Notes: generated from the letters alone by a model not told the origin. A DNA stretch of 9,186 nucleotides from Lentisphaerota bacterium (GCA_012511845.1 JAAZFF010000223.1:1-9186), one strand, 5' to 3'. Positions 1-5,857 are shown, counted from the first letter of the stretch. Numbers and translations are program-made.

Positions 1-186
1 GTCTATCCCCTCATCCGTTGCAATGTTTAACCCATAAAATCCTTTGTTGGCACGTATGTTTTCAACAATGGAAGGTGATATTTCTGAAACAATGAGTCGG
101 TCAAAATTCCCGGAGTTCCCGGCTTCTTTCAGAAAAAGTCCGGCTTGAATAGCTCCAAATCCGAATCCTACAAAGACTTTACTCAT
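1..186 (-). CDS. Rossmann-fold dehydrogenase-like protein (mannitol dehydrogenase-type), N-terminal part
   Basis: Only the first 62 codons lie in the window; the gene runs off the left edge. Reading from the ATG at 186, the protein opens with a short beta strand (SKVFVGFGFG) and a glycine-rich loop, GFGFGAIQAG at residues 7-16. This resembles the dinucleotide-binding loop of mannitol-1-phosphate and mannitol dehydrogenases. A second strand (RLIVSEI, about residues 30-36) ends in an acidic residue, as is usual where the adenosine ribose of NAD is bound. The start follows the PfkB stop by 10 nt, with a modest purine-rich ribosome site (CTGGAAA), so it is the third gene of the sugar operon. I infer oxidation or reduction of a polyol or sugar phosphate feeding the kinase and isomerase upstream. 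The catalytic domain is not visible, so substrate and even enzymatic activity are uncertain. Confidence 0.65.
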   Translation of the reverse strand, partial: MSKVFVGFGFGAIQAGLFLKEAGNSGNFDRLIVSEISPSIVENIRANKGFYGLNIATDEGID

Positions 187-196
187 TTTCCAGCTT

Positions 197-1225
197 TTAA
201 ACATTTATCGGCGCAGGTCGCAATCCGAACCTTGCTTCAAGTTTCATCGTTTCCGCCAGGGGTAGAATGCCCTCGGAGGCACCGGGGTGAGATAAACTTG
301 CAGCAGCACAGCAGCTTCCCAGTTTTGCCGCATCCACGCTTGTCCAGCCTTCATGAAGACCATAAAGCATCCCAGCACAAAAAGCATCACCTGCACCAAC
401 TGCACCGGCTATAAAAGAGTCGGGCAGGGCTAGTGAGCCTACTGAGAAACGTTTTCCTGATTGCTTGCGTATATATGCCCCTTCCGGCATGTGGACTGCA
501 ACAAGTTTCATTTTACCGAATTTGTACAAGCGCTCCACAGCTTCAACAAGCATTCCTGCATCAAGATTGCCAGATGCATCGCGTGCTTCAAGCCCTGCAG
601 CACGGCTGGCTTCAATTTCATTAACTATCAGATAGTCCACATATTTAAGCGAGGGCGGTACAATGTCAGTAAACCTTGTTCCTTCTTCGCTGACTACATC
701 GACACTCGTAAGAATTCCCTGTTTCTGAATTTTATCAAGCAATTTGGCAGCTGCAGTTCCGTACGCAGTATCCGGTTGATCGAGTGCGTCGAGCAACAGC
801 AGGTAACCAAGATGAAAAATACGACACTGCAGGCGATCTAAATCTACATGTTTTTCACAAAAAAGAGCGTTTGCACCGCGGTGATGATAAAAAACACGGT
901 CACCGCTTGAGTCATCATTCATAACATCCGTGAAAGAAGTGGGTGCTGCATTGTCTGACACCAGACCTGTAATATCTACTCCAAGGGCTTCGAAAGTGTG
1001 CTTTATATACTGCCCGTCATCGTCGTTACCAACCACTCCCATGCCCGCAAGCGGAAACTCTGCCCCGAGTCGTGATAAATCATAAAGCACATTTGCCGGT
1101 GCACCTCCGGGACTGAAGCTTACACTTTTTATGTTGGCGAGCATACCGCGCCCGGGAAGGCAGTCTACCTGCTTGACCCTGTCAACAATCCAGTTTCCTG
1201 CTGCGGTTATTCCTTTTCGTTTCAT
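197..1225 (-). CDS. PfkB-family carbohydrate kinase
   Basis: This 342-residue protein is a ribokinase/PfkB-superfamily sugar kinase, expected to transfer phosphate from ATP to a hydroxyl of a sugar in the cytoplasm. The N-terminal PfkB signature is visible as SPGGAPANVLYDLSRLG (38-54), with the paired glycines that contact the sugar. The mid-protein NEIEA (202-206) fits the NxxE motif used for Mg/phosphate. The C-terminal signature GAVGAGDAFCAGMLYGL (274-290) contains the anion-hole GAGD and catalytic base D280. Length is normal for the family. Its ATG overlaps the stop of the D-lyxose isomerase gene by one base (TAATG), with GGTGA just upstream, so the two are probably translationally coupled. 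Given that neighbour, a ketose such as D-xylulose or D-fructose is a reasonable substrate guess, but PfkB specificity cannot be read from sequence by eye. The family is certain; the substrate is not. Confidence 0.93.
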   Translation of the reverse strand: MKRKGITAAGNWIVDRVKQVDCLPGRGMLANIKSVSFSPGGAPANVLYDLSRLGAEFPLAGMGVVGNDDDGQYIKHTFEALGVDITGLVSDNAAPTSFTDVMNDDSSGDRVFYHHRGANALFCEKHVDLDRLQCRIFHLGYLLLLDALDQPDTAYGTAAAKLLDKIQKQGILTSVDVVSEEGTRFTDIVPPSLKYVDYLIVNEIEASRAAGLEARDASGNLDAGMLVEAVERLYKFGKMKLVAVHMPEGAYIRKQSGKRFSVGSLALPDSFIAGAVGAGDAFCAGMLYGLHEGWTSVDAAKLGSCCAAASLSHPGASEGILPLAETMKLEARFGLRPAPINV

Positions 1226-1773
1226 TAAGTTTCACCAATCAGGATTACTGTTTCCGGTTCATCTTCTTCAATTTCGCTGAATCTGCCAACGAGCTGATTT
1301 TCGAAAAAATTATCGTTTACATCATCATTTGCGGTAGAAACCTCTCCGACAATAGCGTATTCAGAATCAGCCCAGAATGCATGCAGGACGTCACGTGTAA
1401 GTGTAATGCGTTCTCCTGCTTTCAGGATTATCGTTTCATTGGGGGAGACTTCTCTCCACTCTCCGTTAATTTGCAGGCGCTGACTTTTCTCGGAAGGCAG
1501 CTCTATGGCGAGTCTGCCCCAGCGACAGATAATGTCTTCTTTTTTTGCACGATGGAAATGTCGGGGCGTTACCTGCCGGTGTCGCACATACATGAGCTTT
1601 TCGCAGTACTCCGGCTGTTCCGCAAGGTTCACAAGCAAAAGACCGAATTTTGAAAAATCTCCAAGTCCAAAATCCGTTACATCCCACTTGGGATTTGGCG
1701 GCAATGTCCAACCATGGCGCTCGAAAGCGCTTTTAGCCTCAGCAACAACGGCATTTATTTCAGAACGCTTCAC
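1225..1773 (-). CDS. D-lyxose ketol-isomerase (cupin sugar isomerase)
   Basis: This 182-residue cupin matches the D-lyxose isomerase family, which interconverts D-lyxose and D-xylulose and often also D-mannose and D-fructose, using a divalent metal. The metal-site pattern is visible: H72 and H74 in PRHFHRAKKEDII, then E79, and H131 in DVLHAFWA. The opening KRSEINAVVAEAK followed by a Trp- and Pro-rich stretch is typical of the family. I chose the GTG at 1773 rather than an upstream in-frame TTG at 1845. The GTG is preceded by GAGGG nine bases away, and the protein then begins where the family usually begins; the 24 extra residues look unlike coding sequence. The gene overlaps the PfkB kinase by one base. 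The product (ketose) would be a natural substrate for that kinase. Family assignment is strong; the preferred sugar in vivo is inferred. Confidence 0.88.
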   Translation of the reverse strand: MKRSEINAVVAEAKSAFERHGWTLPPNPKWDVTDFGLGDFSKFGLLLVNLAEQPEYCEKLMYVRHRQVTPRHFHRAKKEDIICRWGRLAIELPSEKSQRLQINGEWREVSPNETIILKAGERITLTRDVLHAFWADSEYAIVGEVSTANDDVNDNFFENQLVGRFSEIEEDEPETVILIGET

Positions 1774-1782
1774 TTTCAGGTA

Positions 1783-1787
1783 CCCTC
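1783..1787 (-). promoter_or_regulatory. Ribosome binding site that fixes the GTG start of the lyxose isomerase
   Basis: GAGGG on the minus strand lies nine bases before the GTG at 1773. It is the only good Shine-Dalgarno match near the candidate starts and supports the short form of the isomerase. It sits at the edge of a small inverted repeat (CTCG-TG-CGAG, 1785-1794) whose 3' arm overlaps it. Confidence 0.6.
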
Positions 1788-1901
1788 GCACGAGATTTCG
1801 AAAAGTTAATTTGACGGCAGTGATCTTACATGGCACCAGAATCAAAGTCCAGTTAAATCAAAAAACGCAAATTGCATCCGAGAAGATACCAACCATGACC
1901 T

Positions 1902-2165
1902 TCACGACACAAGCGGCATGACCGCCTTAAAATGGATCCAGACAAGGAGAATATCAATTGGAACCACCGCAAGACCCCACTTATTCTTTCTGCGGAGAGT
2001 CAAAAAGAAAAGTAAAACCGGGAACGCCCATGAAATGGCCAGCGAGACTGTTGACACAGCCGCTATGCACTGAATAAAGAAGGGGAGTTGTTCGAAGCCG
2101 TCGAAGCACGCTGGCAGTGCGATTCCAAGGACAAGTGCAAAATGTGTATAGAAACAGGCTCTCAT
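1902..2165 (-). CDS. Small hydrophobic membrane protein, unknown function
   Basis: From the ATG at 2165 this encodes 87 residues and no family I recognise. It is strongly hydrophobic, with probable membrane segments at about residues 9-19, 26-52 (FIQCIAAVSTVSLAISWAFP onward) and 64-79 (LAVVPIDILLVWIHF). A positive cluster, RRKNK, between the last two suggests that loop faces the cytoplasm. An in-frame TTG at 2216 would add 17 polar residues. I prefer the ATG because it has AAAGA just upstream and removes a non-hydrophobic head. It stands alone between the toxin-antitoxin pair and the sugar operon, on the same strand as both, with 227 bp of structured non-coding DNA upstream. The clean alternation of hydrophobic segments and charged loops argues for a real gene, but homologues would be needed to be confident. 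Confidence 0.5.
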   Translation of the reverse strand: MRACFYTHFALVLGIALPACFDGFEQLPFFIQCIAAVSTVSLAISWAFPVLLFFLTLRRKNKWGLAVVPIDILLVWIHFKAVMPLVS

Positions 2166-2223
2166 GTCTTTATTTGATTGGCTATTTGTTCCGTAAATTG
2201 CAAATGCGAACGGCAACGCGCAT

Positions 2224-2246
2224 CAACGGCACAGTTAGCGCCGTTG
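2224..2246. repeat. Perfect 7-bp hairpin CAACGGC/GCCGTTG
   Basis: CAACGGC (2224-2230) and GCCGTTG (2240-2246) are perfect inverted repeats around a 9-base loop. The GTTGGGT at its right edge resembles an integron core site (GTTRRRY), but I found no matching partner box at a suitable distance. It lies upstream of the small membrane protein and could be part of its leader. Confidence 0.55.
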
Positions 2247-2314
2247 GGTGCCACCGATTGTTGGAGATTATCCCCATGTCATTTGGTATCCAGTTGCAAC
2301 AGACCACACAGTTA

Positions 2315-2399
2315 TCATTGAGTTCAACATCATCGGTGAGGCAGCGGTATTCCGTTGCTCCCATCGCTTTGTTCGCCGTATATTTCGAGAACTCAATGA
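2315..2399. repeat. 85-bp nested palindrome containing the antitoxin stop codon
   Basis: The outer arms TCATTGAGTTC (2315-2325) and GAACTCAATGA (2389-2399) are an 11-bp perfect inverted repeat. Inside, GCAGCGG (2341-2347) and CCGTTGC (2352-2358) form a second stem with one G-T pair and a TATT loop. The TGA stop of the antitoxin (2395-2393) lies within the right outer arm. The layout (outer boxes, unpaired spacers, inner stem with bulges) recalls an integron attC site, and GTTGAAC on the minus strand fits GTTRRRY. The opposite box is a poor match, however, and the bulged bases are on the wrong arm for a canonical attC. It could instead be a transcription terminator without a T-run, or part of a small mobile unit. 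Confidence 0.55.
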
Positions 2400-2623
2400 A
2401 CATGGTTGATCTTTGTAGAGGCGATCTTTACCAAGGAACGTAATGCCGAATTGACCGATTCCTCAGTGGGAAAATAGGCGGCAACATCAGGCGAAAGGCG
2501 CACAAGATTCGTGCCCTCCCTGAATTGCTTTGCGTACTTTCCTCGCACGCCTCCTTTGAGTGTAGAGAGGTCGTACTCAGGGCGCAAATCGTCATCTTTT
2601 TCTCTGCTATTCGTTTTCTTCAT
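2393..2623 (-). CDS. Antitoxin of a BrnT-type toxin-antitoxin pair (non-canonical, ribbon-helix-helix-like)
   Basis: This 76-residue protein is taken as the antitoxin because it follows the toxin immediately and overlaps it by 17 bp. I start it at the ATG at 2623, which has AAAGG six bases upstream; longer readings would merely run through the toxin gene in another frame. The N-terminal part is charged and probably flexible (residues 1-12). It is followed by LRPEYDLSTLKGGVRGKY (13-30), a stretch I associate from memory with small uncharacterised antitoxins. The C-terminal half, TNLVRLSPDV then AAYFPTEESVNSALRSLVKIA (38-68), reads as a strand followed by helices, compatible with a ribbon-helix-helix dimer that would bind the operon's own promoter. 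It does not look like classical BrnA. Its stop lies inside an inverted-repeat arm. The role as antitoxin comes from context; the fold is inferred. Confidence 0.75.
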   Translation of the reverse strand: MKKTNSREKDDDLRPEYDLSTLKGGVRGKYAKQFREGTNLVRLSPDVAAYFPTEESVNSALRSLVKIASTKINHVH

Positions 2624-2882
2624 AATACCTTTGCTCCCGCTTTGTCGTGCATCGTGCGCTGATGATTCGGATGTTCTCCCCGCGGTCTGTGTGCGCAACA
2701 ACAAGCACTCGTCCCGCCTGAGACAAACTCACGGTCACAAACCGCTGCTCTGACACTGAGTGGTCTGGATCGTGATATGTGATCGCAAGGGGATCGGCAA
2801 GGACTGTCGCGCCCTCGTGAAAGGACACGCCGTGCTTTCGCAAATTGTGTTGAGCCTTCCGTTGATCCCATTCGAAAATCAT
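2607..2882 (-). CDS. brnT: BrnT-family toxin (DUF497)
   Basis: This complete 91-residue protein fits the BrnT/DUF497 family. Characterised BrnT members are RelE-fold ribonucleases that inhibit translation when released from their antitoxin. Recognisable elements in order are FEWD (3-6), N13, KHGVSF (16-21), ADPLAITYHDPDH (29-41), GRVLVVAHTDRG (57-68) and the signature IRIISAR (71-77), ending in an Arg/Glu/Tyr-rich tail (KREQRYYEENE). Length and motif order are normal, and no truncation or frameshift is seen. The ATG at 2882 lies six bases past a well-spaced promoter, so the message may have little or no leader. The antitoxin ATG overlaps the 3' end by 17 bp, the toxin-first order typical of brnTA. 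Family assignment is strong; activity is inferred from the family. Confidence 0.9.
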   Translation of the reverse strand: MIFEWDQRKAQHNLRKHGVSFHEGATVLADPLAITYHDPDHSVSEQRFVTVSLSQAGRVLVVAHTDRGENIRIISARCTTKREQRYYEENE

Positions 2883-2888
2883 GGTCGC

Positions 2889-2917
2889 ATGTTACCACGT
2901 TACCCTCGGATCGTCAA
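2889..2917 (-). promoter_or_regulatory. Promoter of the toxin-antitoxin operon
   Basis: On the minus strand TTGACG (2917-2912) is followed after exactly 17 bases by TAACAT (2894-2889), matching the sigma-70 consensus at 5 of 6 and 4 of 6 positions. The toxin ATG begins seven bases beyond the -10 box, about where transcription should start. No Shine-Dalgarno sequence fits in between. Confidence 0.6.
2891..2904. promoter_or_regulatory. Candidate autoregulatory operator (direct repeat over the -10 box)
   Basis: GTTACC occurs twice (2891-2896 and 2899-2904), eight bases apart, overlapping the -10 box and the spacer of the toxin-antitoxin promoter. A tandem repeat in this position is what one would expect for binding of an antitoxin or toxin-antitoxin complex. 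This is inferred from position only. Confidence 0.35.
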
Positions 2918-3060
2918 TCAATTCTATTGCACTCACTGCAAGCGGCAAATTGCAATATCAACAGGGACAGCGAAGAATAATCCGGACAGGGTCGCCGTTT
3001 GTTCGACTGCTATTATGTGAACATTCTGCTCAGCTTGTCGCCAGAGAAATCCCGCACGGG

Positions 3061-3130
3061 CTTAGCAAACTGCCTACTGCCCACTGATCACTGCCCGGCT
3101 CGCCGGACCTTGCCACGGCAGTTTGCTAAG
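3061..3130. repeat. 70-bp element with 14-bp perfect terminal inverted repeats
   Basis: CTTAGCAAACTGCC (3061-3074) and GGCAGTTTGCTAAG (3117-3130) are perfect inverted copies around 42 bp. The interior holds a tandem heptamer array (3069-3096) and a GC-rich hairpin, CCGGC-TC-GCCGG (3095-3106). The MFS transporter's TAG stop lies inside the right arm. A compact CCCG-CA-CGGG stem (3051-3060) directly abuts the left end. The size and ends suggest a small non-autonomous or REP-like element that may also serve as a terminator between the MFS gene and the toxin operon. I see no clear target-site duplication. Confidence 0.7.
3069..3096 (+). repeat. Four tandem 7-bp units (ACTGCCY-type)
   Basis: The units are ACTGCCT, ACTGCCC, ACTGATC and ACTGCCC, with no gaps; the third is diverged by two bases. 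The first unit overlaps the inverted-repeat arm. Heptameric short tandem repeats of this sort occur between genes in several bacterial groups. Confidence 0.6.
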
Positions 3131-4295
3131 TCGATGTTTTTTTGAATGCTGCAAGTAATGTAGCAAGAAGTCCGATTGACAGGATGGGGTAGAAGAGTGC
3201 CAGTTTGTTTACCTGTTGCAAATTCTCAAGAAGTATGGGAGCGGCGATTATTCCCAGAGAACCTGCAGCGATTACAAAGCCTACGGCACTACCGCTTTGT
3301 TCCGGGTGACGAGCGGCAGTGAGTGCCACAATCAACGGCCATATGGTAGCAAATGTCAAGCCGCTCAATCCGAATAGCATCAGACTGTATCGCCAATCAG
3401 AAACAATTCCCTGAAGGGCTACCAAGATAAAACTTGCAAAGCTCAGGGCAAGCAGAAATGGAATGGTAGGGATCCTCTCTGGTAAAACTGTTCCCAGCAT
3501 TCTGCCTATCAGAACACCGACCCAGAAAATTGTTACGCCGAGCATCGCCCATCTTTCCGGTGTGGCAAGATGCTCCAGCAGATAAAGGGTGGCTCCAACG
3601 TTTAGACCTGATTCTGTCATTACATAGCCGAACAGTGCTATAGCCAGGAGCCAGAGAGAAAGTTTTCGAACCGGGTGTGCGTCTGGTTTTGCGGTACATT
3701 TCAGTCCGGAACTTGTCAAATCTTTATAGTTGGGGAGAAGAAGGTACGGAATAAAAACAAATAATCCCAGTGCGGCGGTGGCAAAATAGAATATACGCCA
3801 CGAAACTCCATGGGGCAGGAGTGCCGCCATCAGTGCAGGTGTGGCAGCTGCACCTGCACAAAATGCTACTTGAATGAAGTTTAAAACAGCTTTGCGTCGA
3901 TGGCTGAACAGATCACTCAGGAATGCCGTTCCCTGATTCTGAAGAGTGCCGCCGCCAAGTCCCATAAGGACGGCAGCAAAATGTGCTGTAACTATATGCT
4001 GGGTAACACCCCACAGGGCAGTGCCCAGGATTATTAGCATTGTGCTGTAGCGCAACATGAGAAGCTTGCCCCAGCGATCACTTAAAGCTCCTGCAAGAAG
4101 TGCGGCGAAGAAGAATGCGATAAACTGCGTTGTTATAACGCGCGTCAGCTGTGGAATTTCAAGGACCAAATCTGCTGCGATTCGTTTAATCGCCGGAGGT
4201 AGAAGAACAGTTGTTATGGCAAAGAAGAGCATTGCTCCTGCAGTGGTTATAAGAGCTATAAACTGCTGACGTTTTGTATATGGGGATTGAGACAT
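3126..4295 (-). CDS. Major facilitator superfamily (MFS) transporter
   Basis: This 389-residue integral membrane protein is expected to have about twelve transmembrane helices in two halves, moving a small solute across the inner membrane by a proton- or solute-coupled mechanism. The MFS motif A is visible in the loop after the second helix as GALSDRWGKL (69-78). The longest polar stretch (about residues 190-211, ending in PDAHPVRK) matches the central cytoplasmic loop between the halves. The length is normal and there is no frameshift. The ATG at 4295 has no strong ribosome site, but it gives a short basic N-terminus (SPYTKRQ) before the first helix, as expected. The substrate is unknown: sugar or metabolite uptake and drug efflux are both possible. 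The sugar operon lies about 1.4 kb downstream on the same strand but is separated by the toxin module. The stop codon is contributed by an inverted-repeat element. Confidence 0.88.
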   Translation of the reverse strand: MSQSPYTKRQQFIALITTAGAMLFFAITTVLLPPAIKRIAADLVLEIPQLTRVITTQFIAFFFAALLAGALSDRWGKLLMLRYSTMLIILGTALWGVTQHIVTAHFAAVLMGLGGGTLQNQGTAFLSDLFSHRRKAVLNFIQVAFCAGAAATPALMAALLPHGVSWRIFYFATAALGLFVFIPYLLLPNYKDLTSSGLKCTAKPDAHPVRKLSLWLLAIALFGYVMTESGLNVGATLYLLEHLATPERWAMLGVTIFWVGVLIGRMLGTVLPERIPTIPFLLALSFASFILVALQGIVSDWRYSLMLFGLSGLTFATIWPLIVALTAARHPEQSGSAVGFVIAAGSLGIIAAPILLENLQQVNKLALFYPILSIGLLATLLAAFKKTST

Positions 4296-4400
4296 AACTT
4301 GAAAATGTGGGTTAAATTAAGAGTTGAGATGGAGCTGGAAAAGCTTCTTTTTTCGTCAATCTATAGCAATTATGCTTTATTGATACGATACAGCGTGATT

Positions 4401-4429
4401 ATGATAGGTTTTTTAATGAAATAGGGCAA
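4401..4429 (-). promoter_or_regulatory. Promoter of the MFS transporter gene
   Basis: On the minus strand TTGCCC (4429-4424) and TATCAT (4406-4401) are separated by exactly 17 bases, in an AT-rich stretch, matching the sigma-70 consensus at 4 of 6 and 5 of 6 positions. It would give a leader of about 100 bases before the ATG at 4295. Confidence 0.5.
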
Positions 4430-4666
4430 TGGAGAAAATGGCGGGAGAACGAACCTCGAGAAAAGCTCCGGAGGCGCAGATGTCTCACGCAGAGAGACAC
4501 AGAGGCTGGAGGGCGAATGTCCTCATGAGCCGTGGTTGCAAGGCAACCTCAATAATCTCAATAAGGTCAATAGGTCGTTCCGAGTCCCTGGTAATTGGCG
4601 CCGGAAACAGGGCACTGGGGTAAGGCGTTCCGGGTGTAAATAATTCACGATGTTTATAGTTCTTTC

Positions 4667-4695
4667 TTTTCAAAAACGGCTCGATTCGGTAATAT
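4667..4695 (+). promoter_or_regulatory. Possible promoter of ychF and the downstream genes
   Basis: TTTTCA (4667-4672) and TAATAT (4690-4695) are 17 bases apart. The -10 box matches at 4 of 6 positions and the -35 box at 4 of 6. It lies 28 bases before the ychF start, which has an excellent ribosome site (AAGGAG, 4713-4718, five bases from the ATG). Confidence 0.4.
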
Positions 4696-4723
4696 ACCGT
4701 TCAATTTGTATTAAGGAGCATCA

Positions 4724-5824
4724 ATGGGTCTCAGTATTGGAATAGTCGGACTCCCAAACGTCGGCAAATCAACACTTTTTAACGCTTTAACAAGAGCACA
4801 GAACGCAGCATCAGAAAATTATCCGTTTTGCACTATAGAGCCTAACATGGCTCTTGTGCCGGTTCCTGATGAGCGACTTTCGAAACTGGCGCAGGTAACC
4901 AGACCGGAGCGCATGGTAAATGCCCTCGTTGAGTTTTCTGATATAGCCGGGCTAGTTCGCGGTGCCAGCAGGGGGGAGGGACTTGGAAACAAGTTTCTCG
5001 CCAACATACGTGAGGCTGATGCCATTTTGCATGTTGTTCGCTGTTTTGATGACCCCGATGTAGTACATGTGGAAGGCACAGTTGATCCCCTGCGTGATGT
5101 TCATATAATTGAAAACGAGCTTCTGCTTGCTGATCTGGAAAGCATTGAAAGACGCATGGAAAGAGTTGGCAAGATGGCACGTTTTGATAAAGATGCGCAA
5201 ACGAAGTTGGAAGTTCTTGGCGAGTTGCTAAAACATGTGATGGATGGCAACCCTGTTAGAACATATCCCAGGCACGACTCTCCAGAGCTGAAGATTATAT
5301 TCAGGGAGATGCGCTTTTTGACTGACAAGCATACAATATTCGTTGCAAATGTAGGTGAAGATAATGTGTCGGAGGACAACAGGGAAACTCTTGCCTTGCG
5401 CGAATATGCTGCTTCTCGCGGAGAAGAGTGTGTTAGAATCTGTGCGAAGATTGAAGAGGATATGGCAGGATTGCCTGATGCAGAACGTACAGAATTTTTG
5501 TCATCCTACGGTATTGATAAAAGTGGGCTTGATACAATAATATCTGCTGGTTACAAGGCATTGGGCATGATCAGTTTCTTTACGATCGGCCCCAGGGAGA
5601 TTCATGCATGGACGATTCGTCGTGGCTGCAAGGCGGCAAAGGCGGCGGGGGTAATTCACAGCGATTTTGAACGTGGATTTATTCGTGCTGAAGTTATACC
5701 GTATGGCGAATATATCGCTCATGGCGGCGAACAGAACTGTAAATCTCTCGGATTGGCACGTATGGAGGGCAGGGATTACGTGATTTCTGATGGTGATGTA
5801 GTTAAATATCTGTTTAATGTGTGA
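4724..5824 (+). CDS. ychF: Redox-regulated ATPase YchF (Obg-related)
   Basis: This 366-residue protein is YchF (OLA1 in eukaryotes), a cytoplasmic TRAFAC P-loop NTPase that associates with ribosomes and, unlike most relatives, prefers ATP. The P-loop GLPNVGKST is at 9-17 and the Walker B/G3 segment [10 protein letters not shown] at 73-82, followed by GEGLGNKFL (84-92), characteristic of the Obg/YchF group. The G4 position reads NVGE (209-212) instead of NKxD, the known reason for relaxed guanine specificity in this family. A helical hairpin occupies roughly 130-180, and the C-terminal TGS domain runs from about 280 to 366. The length is exactly that of the family. The start is fixed by AAGGAG five bases upstream. 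The lptD gene follows after 33 bp in the same frame. Its exact cellular role is unsettled in general; the identity is secure. Confidence 0.97.
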   Translation: MGLSIGIVGLPNVGKSTLFNALTRAQNAASENYPFCTIEPNMALVPVPDERLSKLAQVTRPERMVNALVEFSDIAGLVRGASRGEGLGNKFLANIREADAILHVVRCFDDPDVVHVEGTVDPLRDVHIIENELLLADLESIERRMERVGKMARFDKDAQTKLEVLGELLKHVMDGNPVRTYPRHDSPELKIIFREMRFLTDKHTIFVANVGEDNVSEDNRETLALREYAASRGEECVRICAKIEEDMAGLPDAERTEFLSSYGIDKSGLDTIISAGYKALGMISFFTIGPREIHAWTIRRGCKAAKAAGVIHSDFERGFIRAEVIPYGEYIAHGGEQNCKSLGLARMEGRDYVISDGDVVKYLFNV

Positions 5825-5857
5825 TCTGTAATAAAATTCAAACAAAGAGTATATCCT

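Larger units (their letters stand above)
4296..4723. other. Divergent intergenic region with degenerate repeat-like sequence
   Basis: No convincing gene is present. The left third holds the MFS leader and promoter. From about 4438 to 4632 the DNA is richer in GC and contains short motifs reminiscent of dispersed repeats: CACGCAGAGAGACACAGAGG (4488-4507), ATCTCAATAAGGTCAATAGG (4555-4574) and a perfect hairpin, GGTTGC-AAG-GCAACC (4534-4548). Two GTTCCG words (4577-4582 and 4627-4632) bracket the end. A 64-codon open frame across it has no plausible composition or ribosome site. The right part carries the ychF promoter and ribosome site. Confidence 0.6.

Noticed and set aside
461..841. 126-codon plus-strand open frame opposite the PfkB gene
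   Set aside because: Antisense shadow; the minus-strand frame contains both PfkB signatures.
1774..1845. 24-residue N-terminal extension of the lyxose isomerase from a TTG
   Set aside because: No ribosome site precedes the TTG, and the extension is not part of the usual family N-terminus. The GTG at 1773 has GAGGG nine bases upstream.
2217..2400. Canonical integron attC site
   Set aside because: One box fits GTTRRRY on each strand, but no well-paired RYYYAAC partner lies at the right distance, and the bulged bases are on the wrong arm. Kept only as attC-like.
2182..2403. 73-codon open frame on the minus strand covering the palindromes
   Set aside because: It is rich in Cys, Asn and Thr without a recognisable fold, it covers both hairpins, and its start lies inside the antitoxin gene. 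The stretch reads better as structured non-coding DNA.
2620..2898. 92-codon open frame overlapping the BrnT gene in another frame
   Set aside because: It is a shadow of the toxin gene; the toxin frame carries all the family motifs.
4534..4548. GGTTGC-AAG-GCAACC hairpin as a terminator
   Set aside because: No T-run follows on either strand, and no gene ends there.
4429..4623. 64-codon plus-strand open frame before ychF
   Set aside because: It has no ribosome site, a composition unlike the neighbours, and it lies over repeat-like sequence.
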